A stretch of 64,000 bases of DNA from Proteus columbae. Its GTDB lineage: Bacteria > Pseudomonadota > Gammaproteobacteria > Enterobacterales > Enterobacteriaceae. Each line of letters starts with the position of its first letter. Positions within the stretch are counted from its first letter, which is position 1. The notes under the pieces were generated by a model. The model searched no databases. It was not told the origin of the DNA and saw only the letters and a program-made list of their open reading frames with translations. The position numbers and the translations under genes are program-made. Shown here piece by piece: positions 9,209 through 19,123 of this stretch. The stretch lies in the NCBI RefSeq assembly GCF_009914335.1, contig NZ_CP043925.1, positions 1,426,001-1,490,000 of the forward strand, written 5' to 3'.

Positions 9209-9441
9209 TGCCACAGTTTTATTGTTAACTCACTACTTTAAAACACTTTATTTATTGATTTTAATAATTATTTCCCTCCGTAGCCTTCTCTAATTTCTAA
9301 AACTACCATGCTATATAAATGAACAAAATAGCGATGTGATCACATATATACCCATAACCATTGGGTTATTATTCTCATAATAAAAAAATTATTTAATGCT
9401 GCTTTTTTCATAAGATATTTATCTTTCGTAAGGGAAAAATA

Positions 9442-10710
9442 ATGAAGTCGATCCAAACCAATAAATTAATAGAATGGCGTAGAACGTTTCACCAGTTTCC
9501 AGAAATTGGCTGGACTGAATTTGTAACGACAGGCACGATCATCAGCATATTGAGAGAGATGAATATTGAGGTAAAAGCGGGGCCTCATATTATTTGTCGA
9601 GAAAGCATTTTAGGTAGAGATGAAAAATTAGTTAATGAAGCTATCAAAATAGCTGAAGAAGAAGGGATCAGCACCGAGTTATTAGTTGAAATGGATGGTT
9701 TAACAGGGTGTATGGCAATTATTGATACAGAAATTCCGGGGCCTACATTTACTTTTCGTTTCGATATTGATTGTGTTTATGTCCAAGAGTCAAATGATGA
9801 TACACATCTACCTAATAAGCAGGGATTTGCTTCATGTCGTTCTGGATTAATGCATGCATGTGGTCATGATGGGCACACTGCAGTAGGACTTGGCTTAGCA
9901 CATTGGTTAAAACAGAATATTCACGCTTTACGTGGGAAATATAAATTAATATTCCAACCCGCAGAAGAAGGAGTGAGAGGTGCAAGAGCAATCAGTGATA
10001 GTGGAATATTAGATGATACCGATTATTTTATGGGTATGCATATTGGATGTAATTTGAAAAAAGGTGAAATAGCACTCGATCCTTTTGATTTCCTTTGTAC
10101 TACTAAATTAGATATTTCTTTAAAAGGTAAAGTCTCTGATGCCACGGATGAGCCTGAAAAAGGAAATAATGCTTTAGCTGGGGCATGTTTTTTAGTTAAT
10201 GAAATATTAGCCATACCAAGACATGGTAAAGGTATGACAAGAGTGAATGTTGGCACTTTAATTGCGGGTGAAAATCGTAGCCTTATTCCTAGTTCCGCGA
10301 AAATGCAATTAGAAGTTCGAGGACAAGATGCCGAAATAACGCAATATTTGTTTGATAATATAAAAAGATATGTCGATGCTGCCGCAGTTGCTTATCAATT
10401 AGACACAAAAATAGAAATTACTGGTGAAGCAACAAACTTCAGAAATGATCCTGAAATGATAAACATCATGCAAGGTGCTATTAATTCACACCCAGAATTA
10501 GTCAATATCACATTACCTTTAGGGGGAAGTGAGGATGTTTCATTAATGGTAAGAAGAGTACAAGAGAAAGGGGGAAAAGCGATATTCTTTTTGGTGGGTG
10601 CCGACCAAAGTGATGGGCATCATAAAGAAAAATTTGATATCGATGAAGAAGCACTTTCCATCGGCTTAACACTTTTTACTGAAGGTATCCTCTCTATCCT
10701 TAATATGTAA
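9442..10710 (+). CDS. M20-family amidohydrolase, AbgA-like
   Basis: The 422-residue protein has the M20/amidohydrolase signatures: WRRTFHQFPEIGWTEF at the start, the metal-binding HACGHDGHTAVGLGLA, and FQPAEEGVRGARA with the catalytic EE pair. The long insertion before the metal site and the overall length resemble AbgA, one subunit of p-aminobenzoyl-glutamate hydrolase. No abgB partner is adjacent, so it may act alone on another N-acyl amino acid substrate. A LysR gene is convergent downstream, so no operon is apparent. A weak RBS (AAGGGAAA) precedes the ATG. Confidence 0.85.
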   Translation: MKSIQTNKLIEWRRTFHQFPEIGWTEFVTTGTIISILREMNIEVKAGPHIICRESILGRDEKLVNEAIKIAEEEGISTELLVEMDGLTGCMAIIDTEIPGPTFTFRFDIDCVYVQESNDDTHLPNKQGFASCRSGLMHACGHDGHTAVGLGLAHWLKQNIHALRGKYKLIFQPAEEGVRGARAISDSGILDDTDYFMGMHIGCNLKKGEIALDPFDFLCTTKLDISLKGKVSDATDEPEKGNNALAGACFLVNEILAIPRHGKGMTRVNVGTLIAGENRSLIPSSAKMQLEVRGQDAEITQYLFDNIKRYVDAAAVAYQLDTKIEITGEATNFRNDPEMINIMQGAINSHPELVNITLPLGGSEDVSLMVRRVQEKGGKAIFFLVGADQSDGHHKEKFDIDEEALSIGLTLFTEGILSILNM

Positions 10711-10720
10711 AAATAATAAG

Positions 10721-10762
10721 AAGGTCTATTCTATTTATCTATATTACATAGAATAAGACCTT
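10721..10762. terminator. Bidirectional terminator between convergent genes
   Basis: AAGGTCTATTCTAT pairs with ATAGAATAAGACCTT with one bulged base. The hairpin lies between the convergent amidohydrolase and LysR genes. Confidence 0.65.
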
Positions 10763-10767
10763 AGTGT

Positions 10768-11700
10768 TTATTTAATTGGAATTGAAAATAAAGAGGCTTC
10801 TGGTTGATGCTCTTTAATAAACTCAATATAGAGCTGTGTCTCATGCTCGGTCTTTTTCGAGGTGAAAAAAAAGATATTACTCGTAATAGTGGGTGTGAAT
10901 TCTCGATAAACAATATCTTCTGTTTCAATAATAGGAAATGAATTAATTAAACTCACTCCTAACCCATTTTTTACAAATGTCATTGCTGTGTTTTGATCAG
11001 AAACTTCAGCAATAATATTGGGCTTAGATTTTGATTTATTGAGTGCTCGATCAATAACTGTACGACCAATATTATTTTTAACTAAAGCAATAAAAGATTG
11101 TTCATGTAAATCATCAGGTGTAATGATATTTTTTGTACATAGCTCATGTGTTTTAGGGATTGCACAAATAATTTGAGTTTCTCTCATCGGAATTTGAGTC
11201 AAATTATAATTGCTATTAATGGTCATATTATCAGTAATAACAATATCAGCTTGTTCTTTTGCAATTAAAGAAAGTAGTTGCTCACTTCTAGATATTTCTA
11301 AGTGGACATTAATTTGATATGTTTTGATAAACAGAGCAGTGACCTGATTGATAAAACCATAGGCTAATGTTGGTGGAACTAGAATTCTTAGACTCCGTTT
11401 TTTTTCTTGATGATGAAAATGGCTTAATCGGCTGAAAGATTCAGCGATATTGGCGATTTCTTCATAAAGCAATAAGGCATCAGAGTTTGGTATTAATTTA
11501 TTATTTTCACGAGTGAATAACTTTTTACCACAACGTTTCTCGATCTGATTTAATGTCTGGCTTACCGCTGGTTGAGAAATACCTAGCTGCTCAGCTGCAT
11601 TAGTGACACTTCCCTGATCAATCACGGTTTGTATAATTTCAAGGTCACGTAAAGTTGCCCATCCTACTGACCAAGAAGTTCTTTTTATATTAATTGCCAT
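10768..11700 (-). CDS. LysR-type transcriptional regulator
   Basis: The 310-residue protein has an N-terminal winged helix (residues about 18-75) containing GSVTNAAEQLGISQPAVSQTLNQ, and a C-terminal effector domain ending near residue 295. It starts with a 15-residue basic extension (MAINIKRTSWSVGW) before the usual LRDLEI start, so a later start is possible but no better internal ATG is evident. It converges on the M20 hydrolase gene, and the two may be functionally linked, but that is only positional. The target is unknown. Confidence 0.85.
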   Translation of the reverse strand: MAINIKRTSWSVGWATLRDLEIIQTVIDQGSVTNAAEQLGISQPAVSQTLNQIEKRCGKKLFTRENNKLIPNSDALLLYEEIANIAESFSRLSHFHHQEKKRSLRILVPPTLAYGFINQVTALFIKTYQINVHLEISRSEQLLSLIAKEQADIVITDNMTINSNYNLTQIPMRETQIICAIPKTHELCTKNIITPDDLHEQSFIALVKNNIGRTVIDRALNKSKSKPNIIAEVSDQNTAMTFVKNGLGVSLINSFPIIETEDIVYREFTPTITSNIFFFTSKKTEHETQLYIEFIKEHQPEASLFSIPIK

Positions 11701-12227
11701 TGTGTTTTTTGTTTTAGTCAGTTTATCTTGTGTTAGATTATACAGTTAATAAGTTGATTATTAAATAATAGCGATGATAGAAAATTTATAGAGCAAAAAG
11801 ATAAGGATAACTCATATAAAACCTCTTGTTAGGGTATTACAGATGCTTTTATTTATCGCAATATAAAACAATTAACAAAGGTTGTTATGGTATGTAATAT
11901 ATCGTTATTATCTTTAATATCAAAAACTGTTTTTATAAATAACGTAATTTTTAATCACATAATAAAAGGTTGTTAATAACAAATTATTTTTCCTTTTATT
12001 TGTATTTTAAATGAATCTTTTAATAAATCTTATTAATATTAATATGATGCATATAATTAATGTTTTTATTTTAAAATATAATGGTCATTGAGATATAAAT
12101 CACGGAAACCCACGCTTTTTCATTGTTAATATTTTGCATCAAATTATCTATCTGGTTTTTTATTTTGACTCTAAAAAGATACTTAATTGATCTACAAATT
12201 ATAAATAACAAGCAAATGGGGAGTTTT
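11701..12227. other. AT-rich intergenic region
   Basis: These 527 very AT-rich bases lie between divergent LysR and dipeptidase genes. I see no supported gene; a 5' extension of the dipeptidase frame (12123-12227) has no RBS and is hydrophobic but unlike the family. The region must hold promoters in both directions. Confidence 0.4.
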
Positions 12228-13724
12228 ATGTCTTTATTCAAAAAGGGTATTATTGCCTTATCCGTTAATATTGCATTAGTTTCTTCAGCTTTAGCCTGTA
12301 CAACGTTGTTAGCAGGAAGTGAAGCAACAAATGATGGTTCGTTGATTATTGCTCGTAGCGCAGATAGTGATGCATTAAAAGCACAACATTTTGTTATTCA
12401 TCCTGCTAAATCGAATCAAACGGGTATTTACAGTACCAAAGAACATAACGGTGCTAATAATTTTACATATCCATTACCTAAGAATTCATTACGCTATACC
12501 ACTGTACCGAATTGGAAAACACAACTTCACGGTGCAACGGGATTTAATGAACTGGGTGTGGGTGTCAGTGGTACTGAATCTATTTTTTCTTCACCTAAAG
12601 CACTCTCTTTTGATCCCTATGTTGAAGAAACTGGGATAACTGAAGATGATATTCCAGATGTCCTGCTTTCAAGAGCAAAAACAGCTCGTGAAGCCGTGGA
12701 ATTATTAGGTAGTATTATTGAAAAGCAAGGTGCTGGTGAAGGATTTGGTGTTGCTGTTGTTGATAAAAATGAGCTTTGGTATTTAGAAACTGGAACTGGA
12801 CATCATTGGATCGCACAAAAATTACCTAAAGATAAATACTTTGCAACAGGAAACCAAGGTCGATTACAACACTATGATATTAATAGTAATGATGTTTTAG
12901 GCTCTAAAAATCTCGTGGAATTTGCTGTTGAAAAAGGGCTTTATAATCCTGAAAAAGAAGGGGCATTTAATTTTTCAAAGGTTTATACACGAGATGACGA
13001 ACGAGATCGTACTTATAATGATCCGCGAGTATGGATTATCCAGCAACAATTTAATCCATCATTAAAACAAGCTGTGGATGATGGTCGTAATTTCGCACCT
13101 TTATTAACGCCAGAGAAAAAAGTATCTGTTGAAGAAGCTAAAGCGATGTTACGTAATCACTTTGAAGGAACAGAGCACGACCCATATACCAATGGATTAA
13201 ATGGTAAAGAGCCATGGCGCCCAATTAGTGTATTTAGAACTTATGAAGCGCATGTCATGCAAGTCCGTCCAGAACTTCCTCAAGAAATAGGAGAAGTCAC
13301 TTATGTAGGATTAGGTATGGCGGATTTAACTGCATTTGTTCCGTATTACAGTGGATTAAAAGCTTATCCGCAACATTATGGAATAGGAAGCAATCAAGCA
13401 GATAATGATTCTATTTACTGGAAATATCGTAAGTTACAAACATTAGTAATGACAGATTATCCAAAACTCGCACCAATAGTGAAAAAAGCTTATCAAGAGT
13501 GGGAAGCAAAAACTGCATTAGAGCAAAAAGAAATGGAAGCTAAATATCTCACTATGGTGAAAACAGATAAAACTGGTGCAGATAAAATGCTTAATGAATT
13601 TAATCTACGAGTCATGACAGATGCTGAAAAATTAACTGAAAACTTAATGAATGAATTGTTTACAGTAAGAACAAAAGATATTCAAGACGATATTTTCTTT
13701 GCTAATAAGTCTAAGAAAGATTGA
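12228..13724 (+). CDS. C69-family dipeptidase (PepD-like), secreted
   Basis: The ATG at 12228 follows GGGGAG and yields 498 residues with a signal peptide ending SSALA followed by CTTLLAG. In peptidase family C69 the catalytic cysteine becomes the N-terminal residue after processing, and that cysteine is exactly at the predicted cleavage point. Further conserved parts are DGSLIIARSADSD, GATGFNELGVGVSGTES and GEGFGVAVVDKNELWYLET. It should hydrolyse dipeptides, here probably in the periplasm. A terminator follows immediately. Confidence 0.9.
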   Translation: MSLFKKGIIALSVNIALVSSALACTTLLAGSEATNDGSLIIARSADSDALKAQHFVIHPAKSNQTGIYSTKEHNGANNFTYPLPKNSLRYTTVPNWKTQLHGATGFNELGVGVSGTESIFSSPKALSFDPYVEETGITEDDIPDVLLSRAKTAREAVELLGSIIEKQGAGEGFGVAVVDKNELWYLETGTGHHWIAQKLPKDKYFATGNQGRLQHYDINSNDVLGSKNLVEFAVEKGLYNPEKEGAFNFSKVYTRDDERDRTYNDPRVWIIQQQFNPSLKQAVDDGRNFAPLLTPEKKVSVEEAKAMLRNHFEGTEHDPYTNGLNGKEPWRPISVFRTYEAHVMQVRPELPQEIGEVTYVGLGMADLTAFVPYYSGLKAYPQHYGIGSNQADNDSIYWKYRKLQTLVMTDYPKLAPIVKKAYQEWEAKTALEQKEMEAKYLTMVKTDKTGADKMLNEFNLRVMTDAEKLTENLMNELFTVRTKDIQDDIFFANKSKKD

Positions 13725-13760
13725 TAGAAGAGAAGTATTTTAGATATCTATTTTAATAGA

Positions 13761-13788
13761 AAGATCCCAATTCTATTGGGATCTTTTT
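13761..13788 (+). terminator. Intrinsic terminator
   Basis: AAGATCCCAA and TTGGGATCTT form a 10-bp stem with loop TTCTA-like bases, followed by a T run, 37 bp after the dipeptidase stop. Confidence 0.85.
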
Positions 13789-13803
13789 TGTAGATAAAAC
13801 TTA

Positions 13804-14700
13804 TTAAAGAACAGGAATATAGTAGCTAATTTTTTGTAAGTATTGTTCACTTTGTTCAAGTAATTTATCGTAACTCATAGATTTTTTCAGCGTATATTGT
13901 TCAATATCAGGGCCAGGCCTACGTAATAAATTCATTTTTGGTAATACTTTAGTATATACCGTGTAAATAATATCATCGTAACCTGTTAATGAGTCTAAAA
14001 TTTCATCCATATCAAAAGTAATTGCTAAGTAATTACCACTAGGTAATTCTAATTGTGACATTGACGATAGATTAGATGTTGTTGATAATTTTTCTTTATC
14101 AACGGCGGTACTATAAATGTACATCGTATCTTCTAATGTACTCGCAGATGCTCGATGCATTGCATATAGCTCTGTGGGTATTGTATGTAGGTCCTTTAAA
14201 AATTTACGCCAAAATTCCTTTCTAAATTTTTTCTTGTCTGAATTCCACGTTGAAACAGGTTTGTTGTATTGGTGAGACATACCCGCTAATTTTAAGGAAG
14301 GAAAGGTAACGACTTCATATTTAGCACTAAGTTCAACAGTTTCTAGTGCAGGGAAAATCAGCTCACTAATATCCCAACCCGGCTTTTTTCTGTATTCGGA
14401 AGGCGTAATATTAAACTGTTTTTTAAATGCGCGACAAAATGTTTGTTGAGAGTCAAACCGATATTTCAATGAAATATCAAGCAGGCTACAACGCGTTATG
14501 CGTAAAGCATAAGCACCGCAAGATAAACGGCGGGCGAGTATGTATTTTCCTAAAGATATTCCTGTATATGCTTTAAATAAACGCTGAAAATGCCATTTTG
14601 TATAACCTGATTTTTCAGCAACAATATCCAGTGATAAGCTTGAATCAAGATTTTGCTCAATCCAAACAATAATATCTTTAACAACATTCTCTTGAAGCAT
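13804..14700 (-). CDS. AraC-family regulator with GyrI-like C-terminal domain (Rob-like)
   Basis: The 298-residue protein opens with a MarA/Rob-type double helix-turn-helix: SLDIVAEKSGYTKWHFQRLF (helix-turn-helix 1) and the second motif around FDSQQTFCRAFKKQFNITPS. The rest, from about residue 125, matches the GyrI-like small-molecule-binding domain found in Rob (289 residues). Such regulators switch multidrug or stress responses. It is monocistronic and convergent with the dipeptidase gene. Effector and targets cannot be inferred. Confidence 0.88.
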   Translation of the reverse strand: MLQENVVKDIIVWIEQNLDSSLSLDIVAEKSGYTKWHFQRLFKAYTGISLGKYILARRLSCGAYALRITRCSLLDISLKYRFDSQQTFCRAFKKQFNITPSEYRKKPGWDISELIFPALETVELSAKYEVVTFPSLKLAGMSHQYNKPVSTWNSDKKKFRKEFWRKFLKDLHTIPTELYAMHRASASTLEDTMYIYSTAVDKEKLSTTSNLSSMSQLELPSGNYLAITFDMDEILDSLTGYDDIIYTVYTKVLPKMNLLRRPGPDIEQYTLKKSMSYDKLLEQSEQYLQKISYYIPVL

Positions 14701-15079
14701 GAATATTCCTATTCTTTTTCTCTATCGATATTTTTCAATAAGATCGACTTAATTTATTGAACTACAATAAATTTATATGTTCTAGGATAGTAGCATATCG
14801 TATAGTGATAATTACACTGAATAAAGTAAAATAGACAGATATTAATGTAAAGTTATGTATTGTAATTTGTTTTAATTTAAATTAATTTTAATTAAAAGGT
14901 TGCATTTTAACTCACTCATCAATGATTGATGACTTTTTATTAAAATTAATCTTAAATTAAAATATTCATATATATTTTTAGTCTTAAAAAATGCGGAGAT
15001 ATCCTATTTTATATTTAAAAGATAAAGCCTAGCCTAAATTAATTAGTAAAATCTTACTTGGTTATTTTAGGAGATGTAA
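14701..15079. other. AT-rich intergenic region
   Basis: These 379 bases lie between a divergent AraC-type regulator and the lysozyme-inhibitor gene. They consist of A/T runs and short inverted repeats (for example ACTCATCAATGATTGATGA near 14912). I see no gene. AGGAGATG at 15069-15076 is the RBS of the downstream gene. Confidence 0.4.
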
Positions 15080-15412
15080 ATGAATAAGTTTTTTTCTATT
15101 TCTGCTATTGCATTAGTTTCTTCATTAATAACAGCTCCTGCTTTGGCAGCTAAAACGGATACTTATAACTGTGAAGGCCAAAAAATCAGGGTTTCTTTCC
15201 CTACTGAACAGCTAGCTGTTATGTATTACAGCGATGAAATTATTGTTTTAAAAGAAGCTATTGCGGCTAGTGGTGCTCGTTATGTTGGTGAGAATTTCCA
15301 AATTTGGGGTAAAGGCAAAGGTGAGTTTAATTTAGCAACGATTTCAGAAGATGATGCAGTAAATGGACGTGTTGCTGAAGATAAAGGACGTACTTGTAAA
15401 TTAGTAAAATAA
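15080..15412 (+). CDS. MliC-family C-type lysozyme inhibitor, periplasmic
   Basis: The 110-residue protein has a signal peptide (ends APALAAK) and a mature domain starting TYNCEGQKIRVSFP. It contains the family's conserved ASGARYVGE loop and the FQIWGKGKGEFNL segment, with two cysteines (YNC and RTC) likely to form a disulfide. This is the MliC/PliC fold that blocks the active site of C-type lysozymes. It lacks a lipobox, so it should be soluble in the periplasm rather than lipid-anchored. It is monocistronic with a strong RBS. Confidence 0.85.
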   Translation: MNKFFSISAIALVSSLITAPALAAKTDTYNCEGQKIRVSFPTEQLAVMYYSDEIIVLKEAIAASGARYVGENFQIWGKGKGEFNLATISEDDAVNGRVAEDKGRTCKLVK

Positions 15413-15850
15413 CGTAGAAGTGAGTCATAAATAAAAAAATTAAATAAATATAGTAAAAATTGAAAATAAAAACGATTAGTATCGATAAAATAATAACGCA
15501 TTTTTTATCACACAAATAAATTGGGCATAGGAAATAAATCATTTATAAAGACAGTGTTATTGTGATTTTCACTGTGGTGATCAATGGTAGGACTCTTACC
15601 TATTACGGCTAATTTGATTATACTAATAGAGATTAGTATGAAATCTACTTATTTTTATTTTTTTAAAACAAAAAATAAATTTAGGTTTATCCACTTATCT
15701 GCAACGAAACAAAATTTATTGCGAGTTTATATGAAATCTTACCCTTAGCTAGTCTCAACATTAATTTTTAAAAGCAAAACTTAAAAATAGACATTGCTGT
15801 GCAAATTGGCAGGTAATGTGTTATCAAAAATTAATAAAAGACAAAATTTA
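15413..15850. other. AT-rich intergenic region
   Basis: No supported gene lies in these 438 bases. A fragment of frame from 15794 joins the next gene but has no RBS, so the true start is taken further down. Confidence 0.4.
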
Positions 15851-16708
15851 ATGAAAATTAAAAACTCAAGAAAATATAATGTATCATTACCAGATAATAG
15901 AATTTTAACGTGGTATGAATCAGGTCCAGAGCAAGGTAAGCCAGTATTATTTTGTACTGGTGCAGGTATGAGTGGTTTATTAGGAGTCGAAGTTGACCTT
16001 TTAAATAAGCTTAATATTCGGTTGATTACACCCACTCGCCCTGGATTAGGCGATTCCACCTTTGATCCTCAAAAGTCGTTAAAATCTTTTTCTAAAGATA
16101 TTTTATTTTTATTAGATCATCTTCGTATTAAAAATATTAATGTAATGGGGTTTTCACAAGGTGCTGTTTTTGCTATGGCTCTTTGTGTTTATTGTCATGT
16201 TGATAAATTACTTATTGTCGCAGGACAAGATCAATTTGACTATCCAGATACACAAAATAAGCTAACAGATGATGTTGTTAATATGCAACGTCAAGCTGTT
16301 GGATCACCAGATTCGTTAACCAGTTGGATTAAGCAAAATATAACAGCCAAGTGGTTAATGGATTTTATTCTAAATTATAGTGCCGATGTTGATTTGGCTA
16401 TTTATAAATCAATTGATTTTCTCCCAGTTTATCAAGAATGTATGGTAAAAGCCTTTAAACAAGGCAATGATGGATATACTCAAGATTTGCTGATTACTAT
16501 GCAACCTTGGGGATTTTCACCTGAAGAAATAAAGACACCAACAACCTTATGGTATGGTATGAAAGATACTAGTACAGTTCATTCTCCAGACTTTGGGGAT
16601 TTATTATTTCAACGTTTTCCTAATGCTGAGCGGCATTTATGGCCTGAAGAAGGCGGTTCACTTCTATGGACGAAAACAGAAGAAATTTTATTAGAACTAG
16701 CTGATTAA
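15851..16708 (+). CDS. Alpha/beta-hydrolase
   Basis: ATG 15851 (MKIKNSRKYNVSLPDNR) gives 285 residues. The fold is shown by GKPVLFCTGAGMSG (oxyanion region), the nucleophile elbow GFSQGA (serine near residue 103), and a C-terminal acid region WYGMKDTSTVHSPDF with a histidine in AERHLWPEEGG. The substrate is unknown. An upstream in-frame start at 15794 would add 19 residues without family support. It stands alone with weak ribosome-binding signal. Confidence 0.8.
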   Translation: MKIKNSRKYNVSLPDNRILTWYESGPEQGKPVLFCTGAGMSGLLGVEVDLLNKLNIRLITPTRPGLGDSTFDPQKSLKSFSKDILFLLDHLRIKNINVMGFSQGAVFAMALCVYCHVDKLLIVAGQDQFDYPDTQNKLTDDVVNMQRQAVGSPDSLTSWIKQNITAKWLMDFILNYSADVDLAIYKSIDFLPVYQECMVKAFKQGNDGYTQDLLITMQPWGFSPEEIKTPTTLWYGMKDTSTVHSPDFGDLLFQRFPNAERHLWPEEGGSLLWTKTEEILLELAD

Positions 16709-17104
16709 GGTGATGTAGTACATTAATGATAGAGTAGATACTGGTTATCTTAAAAAAATAACAGTATCTACTTTTTTATTCATGTTCTTAAATTAAAATA
16801 ATGAGATAGGTAAAATAGATAATTATTTTTATCTTATAATTATTTTCTAATTTGACGGGTGAAAAGTTTTTTTAAAATAAAGATGAAAATAATTTGCTAT
16901 AAAATGAATTATATGACTTAATAGCGCCACTGGTTTGGAAGTACAGACCTATTTATGTTAGTGCAGTTTTAAGTAGTTCACCGTTTAGCGTTATCCATGA
17001 TACCTCTTCGTTGCGAATTCCTTCAAATAGTGACCATAAGTAAAAATCCGAAATCAAACCGCAAACAATGCCTTATGGCAAAATAATTAATTAAAGGAAA
17101 TCTT
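16709..17104 (+). promoter_or_regulatory. Cold-shock gene leader with cold-box-like sequence
   Basis: The region in front of the cold-shock gene contains GGAAGTACAGACC at 16937-16949. This resembles the cold box (TGACGTACAGA) at the 5' end of cspA-family mRNAs, about 160 nt before the start codon. That is the usual length of a cspA leader, which refolds with temperature. No gene is seen in the stretch. AAAGGAA precedes the ATG. Confidence 0.6.
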
Positions 17105-17317
17105 ATGTCTAATACAATGACTGGTACAGTAAAATGGTTTAACGATGATAAAGGTTTTGGCTTTATCACTCCTAAAGACGGTAGCAAAGACGTATTCGTA
17201 CACTTTTCAGCGATCCAAAGCGATAGCTTCAAATCTCTGAAAGAAGGCCAAGAAGTTTCATTTTCTATCGAAAATGGCGCTAAAGGACCAGCAGCAGCGA
17301 ACGTAATCGCTCTGTAA
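17105..17317 (+). CDS. CspA-family cold-shock protein
   Basis: The 70-residue protein is a complete OB-fold cold-shock domain with both RNA-binding motifs: GFGFITP (RNP1, KGFGFIT) and DVFVHFSAI (RNP2). It acts as an RNA chaperone that melts mRNA secondary structure. Length and sequence are closest to CspA of E. coli, and the long leader with a cold-box-like motif points the same way. A strong terminator follows. Confidence 0.95.
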   Translation: MSNTMTGTVKWFNDDKGFGFITPKDGSKDVFVHFSAIQSDSFKSLKEGQEVSFSIENGAKGPAAANVIAL

Positions 17318-17767
17318 TTTACTGTATATATTGCTTAATGCAATATGGATACAAGTAAGATCTAAAAAACCTCACTTCGGTGGGGTTTTTTTATATCAAT
17401 TTCTAGTATTATTTAAATTTGAAGTATATTTATTAAAGCGTATAAAAAATAGTTTTATTAAAGTTATGTAAGTATTTAATGTAAATTATTTAAAATTCTA
17501 TAAAGTTATTTACTTTAATGCCTAATAATTTTTACAGATAAATAAATTAATGGATAAATTAATTCTTATAATGGCAAAATAAAGGCATTAAGACATTGCC
17601 TTTTCAATCAAAAGAAAGAAAAAAACTTTATTAGAATAAAAAATATCAGATAAATCATAAAAATAATTTAAGATAAAAATTAAATTAATATTTAGTGACT
17701 TATCTTAAACAATTGCTGTCTAATTTAATGTGGCTTAAATGCTTTTTAGTTCCTAAAGGACAAACTT
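17318..17767. other. Intergenic region after csp
   Basis: After the csp terminator this 450-bp AT-rich stretch holds no recognisable gene. It should contain the promoter of the acyltransferase gene, whose RBS AAAGGA lies at 17756-17761. Confidence 0.4.
17364..17392 (+). terminator. Intrinsic terminator of csp gene
   Basis: AAAACCTCAC, loop TTCG, GTGGGGTTTT and a T run form a stable tetraloop hairpin 47 bp after the stop. Confidence 0.88.
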
Positions 17768-18697
17768 GTGTACGCTAAAAATGTTTTCTCATTGCATCTA
17801 TTACATCCAAAATATATCTTAACTTGGTTTGGTGTCTTTATTCTTTTTTTATTAGTACAACTTCCTTATGCTTGGTTACTTTTTTTAGGTAAATATCTTG
17901 GGTTGTTATCTCGTTTCTTTGTCAAAAGAAGAGTCTCGATCATAAAGAAAAATTTAGAATTATGTTTCCCTAATAAAGATGAAAATGAAATTAACAAGCT
18001 TGTTATGGATAATTTATCGTCACTAGGTGTCGCATTATTTGAAACGGGCATGGCGTGGTTTTGGAGTGACCGCCGATTAAAAAATCTCTTTGAAGTACAA
18101 GGGATCTCCAATTTTACTGATGCAAATGATAAAAAAGCTGGAATTTTATTAATTGGTATCCACTCTATGTCTCTAGAGCTGGGTGGGCGCATTATGGGGC
18201 TCTGTTTTCCTGTGAATGCGATGTATAGACCACATAATAATAAAGCGATGGAGTTTATCCAAACTAAAGCAAGATGCCGTTCAGATAAGGGCATGATAGA
18301 TAGACGCAACTTAAAGTTTATGGTTATGGAGTTAAAAAAAGGGAAGGCAATTTGGTTTGCTCCTGACCAAGATTTTGGTTTAAAAGGTACAACATTTTCT
18401 CCATTCTTTTCTGTTGAAAAAACATCAACTTCAAAAGGAGTTGCTATATTAGCAAAACTATCAGGGGCACCTTCTTTAACTGTTACTTTGGTCAGAAATG
18501 AAAATCAGAAAGGTAAAAAATACAGTTTAATCATTGGTAAAGAATTGATTAATTATCCTTCTGAAGATATTCAAAATGACACAGATAGAATGAATAAGTT
18601 GATTGAAACCGAAATTATGCGAGCACCAGATCAATATTTATGGGCTCACCGCCGTTTTAAAACTCGACCAGCAGGTGAAGCCAGTTTTTATAATTAA
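17768..18697 (+). CDS. Lipid A biosynthesis lauroyl/palmitoleoyl acyltransferase (LpxL/LpxP)
   Basis: The start is GTG 17768, preceded by AAAGGA. The 309-residue protein has an N-terminal membrane anchor (residues about 17-42), the family sequence RVSIIKKNLELCFP, and METGMAWFW-like and MYRP motifs. The catalytic HX4(D/E) motif is present as HSMSLE near residue 135, and the protein ends AHRRFKTRPAGE. It transfers an acyl chain to Kdo2-lipid IVA on the inner membrane. Length fits both LpxL and cold-induced LpxP. Proximity to a cold-shock gene is suggestive but does not decide between them. Confidence 0.88.
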   Translation: MYAKNVFSLHLLHPKYILTWFGVFILFLLVQLPYAWLLFLGKYLGLLSRFFVKRRVSIIKKNLELCFPNKDENEINKLVMDNLSSLGVALFETGMAWFWSDRRLKNLFEVQGISNFTDANDKKAGILLIGIHSMSLELGGRIMGLCFPVNAMYRPHNNKAMEFIQTKARCRSDKGMIDRRNLKFMVMELKKGKAIWFAPDQDFGLKGTTFSPFFSVEKTSTSKGVAILAKLSGAPSLTVTLVRNENQKGKKYSLIIGKELINYPSEDIQNDTDRMNKLIETEIMRAPDQYLWAHRRFKTRPAGEASFYN

Positions 18698-18709
18698 TTA
18701 TGAATATAT

Positions 18710-18814
18710 TATATAAAAAAAGACCAACACATGATGTGTTGGTCACAGTAAATACTGGAAGCAATGTGAGCAATGTCGTTGTGAAAAACCAAGTAAAACA
18801 CTCAACTATTCACA
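18710..18814 (-). ncRNA. ryhB: RyhB-like sRNA, copy 1
   Basis: The minus strand encodes CGACATTGCTCACATTGCTT, identical to the core of E. coli RyhB that pairs with sodB and other targets. It is followed by the TCCAGTATT stretch. The element ends in a perfect GACCAACACA/TGTGTTGGTC stem and a U run (T's at 18721-18714 on the minus strand). A promoter with TTGACA and TATCTT at 17-bp spacing lies upstream and overlaps a Fur box. RyhB represses iron-using proteins when iron is scarce. A second copy lies at 22109-22206. Confidence 0.9.
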
Positions 18815-18820
18815 AGGTAA

Positions 18821-18849
18821 AAGATAATCATTATCATTTGAATTGTCAA
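18821..18849 (-). promoter_or_regulatory. Promoter and Fur box of RyhB copy 1
   Basis: On the minus strand TTGACA (18849-18844), a 17-bp spacer and TATCTT (18826-18821) form a good sigma-70 promoter. The spacer contains AAATGATAATGATTATCTT, nearly the consensus Fur operator. Confidence 0.88.
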
Positions 18850-19123
18850 CCCTAATATTTGTATGGATTTGGAAGATAAAGATAGGGGATACAAAGCAAA
18901 GATAAGAAGATAAAAAATTTTATAAATAAGTTAAAACAGAGTTAGCAGATATAGAAATAAACTATATCTGCCTAATATATTATAACCATAATAGAGAATA
19001 CCATTTATATAATAATGAATTCTAACTCTTGGAAAATATATACTCGTTATTTAATAATAAATATTATTTCTATTTGATAGAATTTAATGTTTATTAAAAA
19101 TATAGGATTTTAAACTTACTATA
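18850..19123. other. Intergenic stretch with inverted repeat
   Basis: A perfect inverted repeat GCAGATATAG/CTATATCTGC lies near 18945-18972, with no T run. No gene is seen between the RyhB copy and the fimbrial-like gene. Confidence 0.4.
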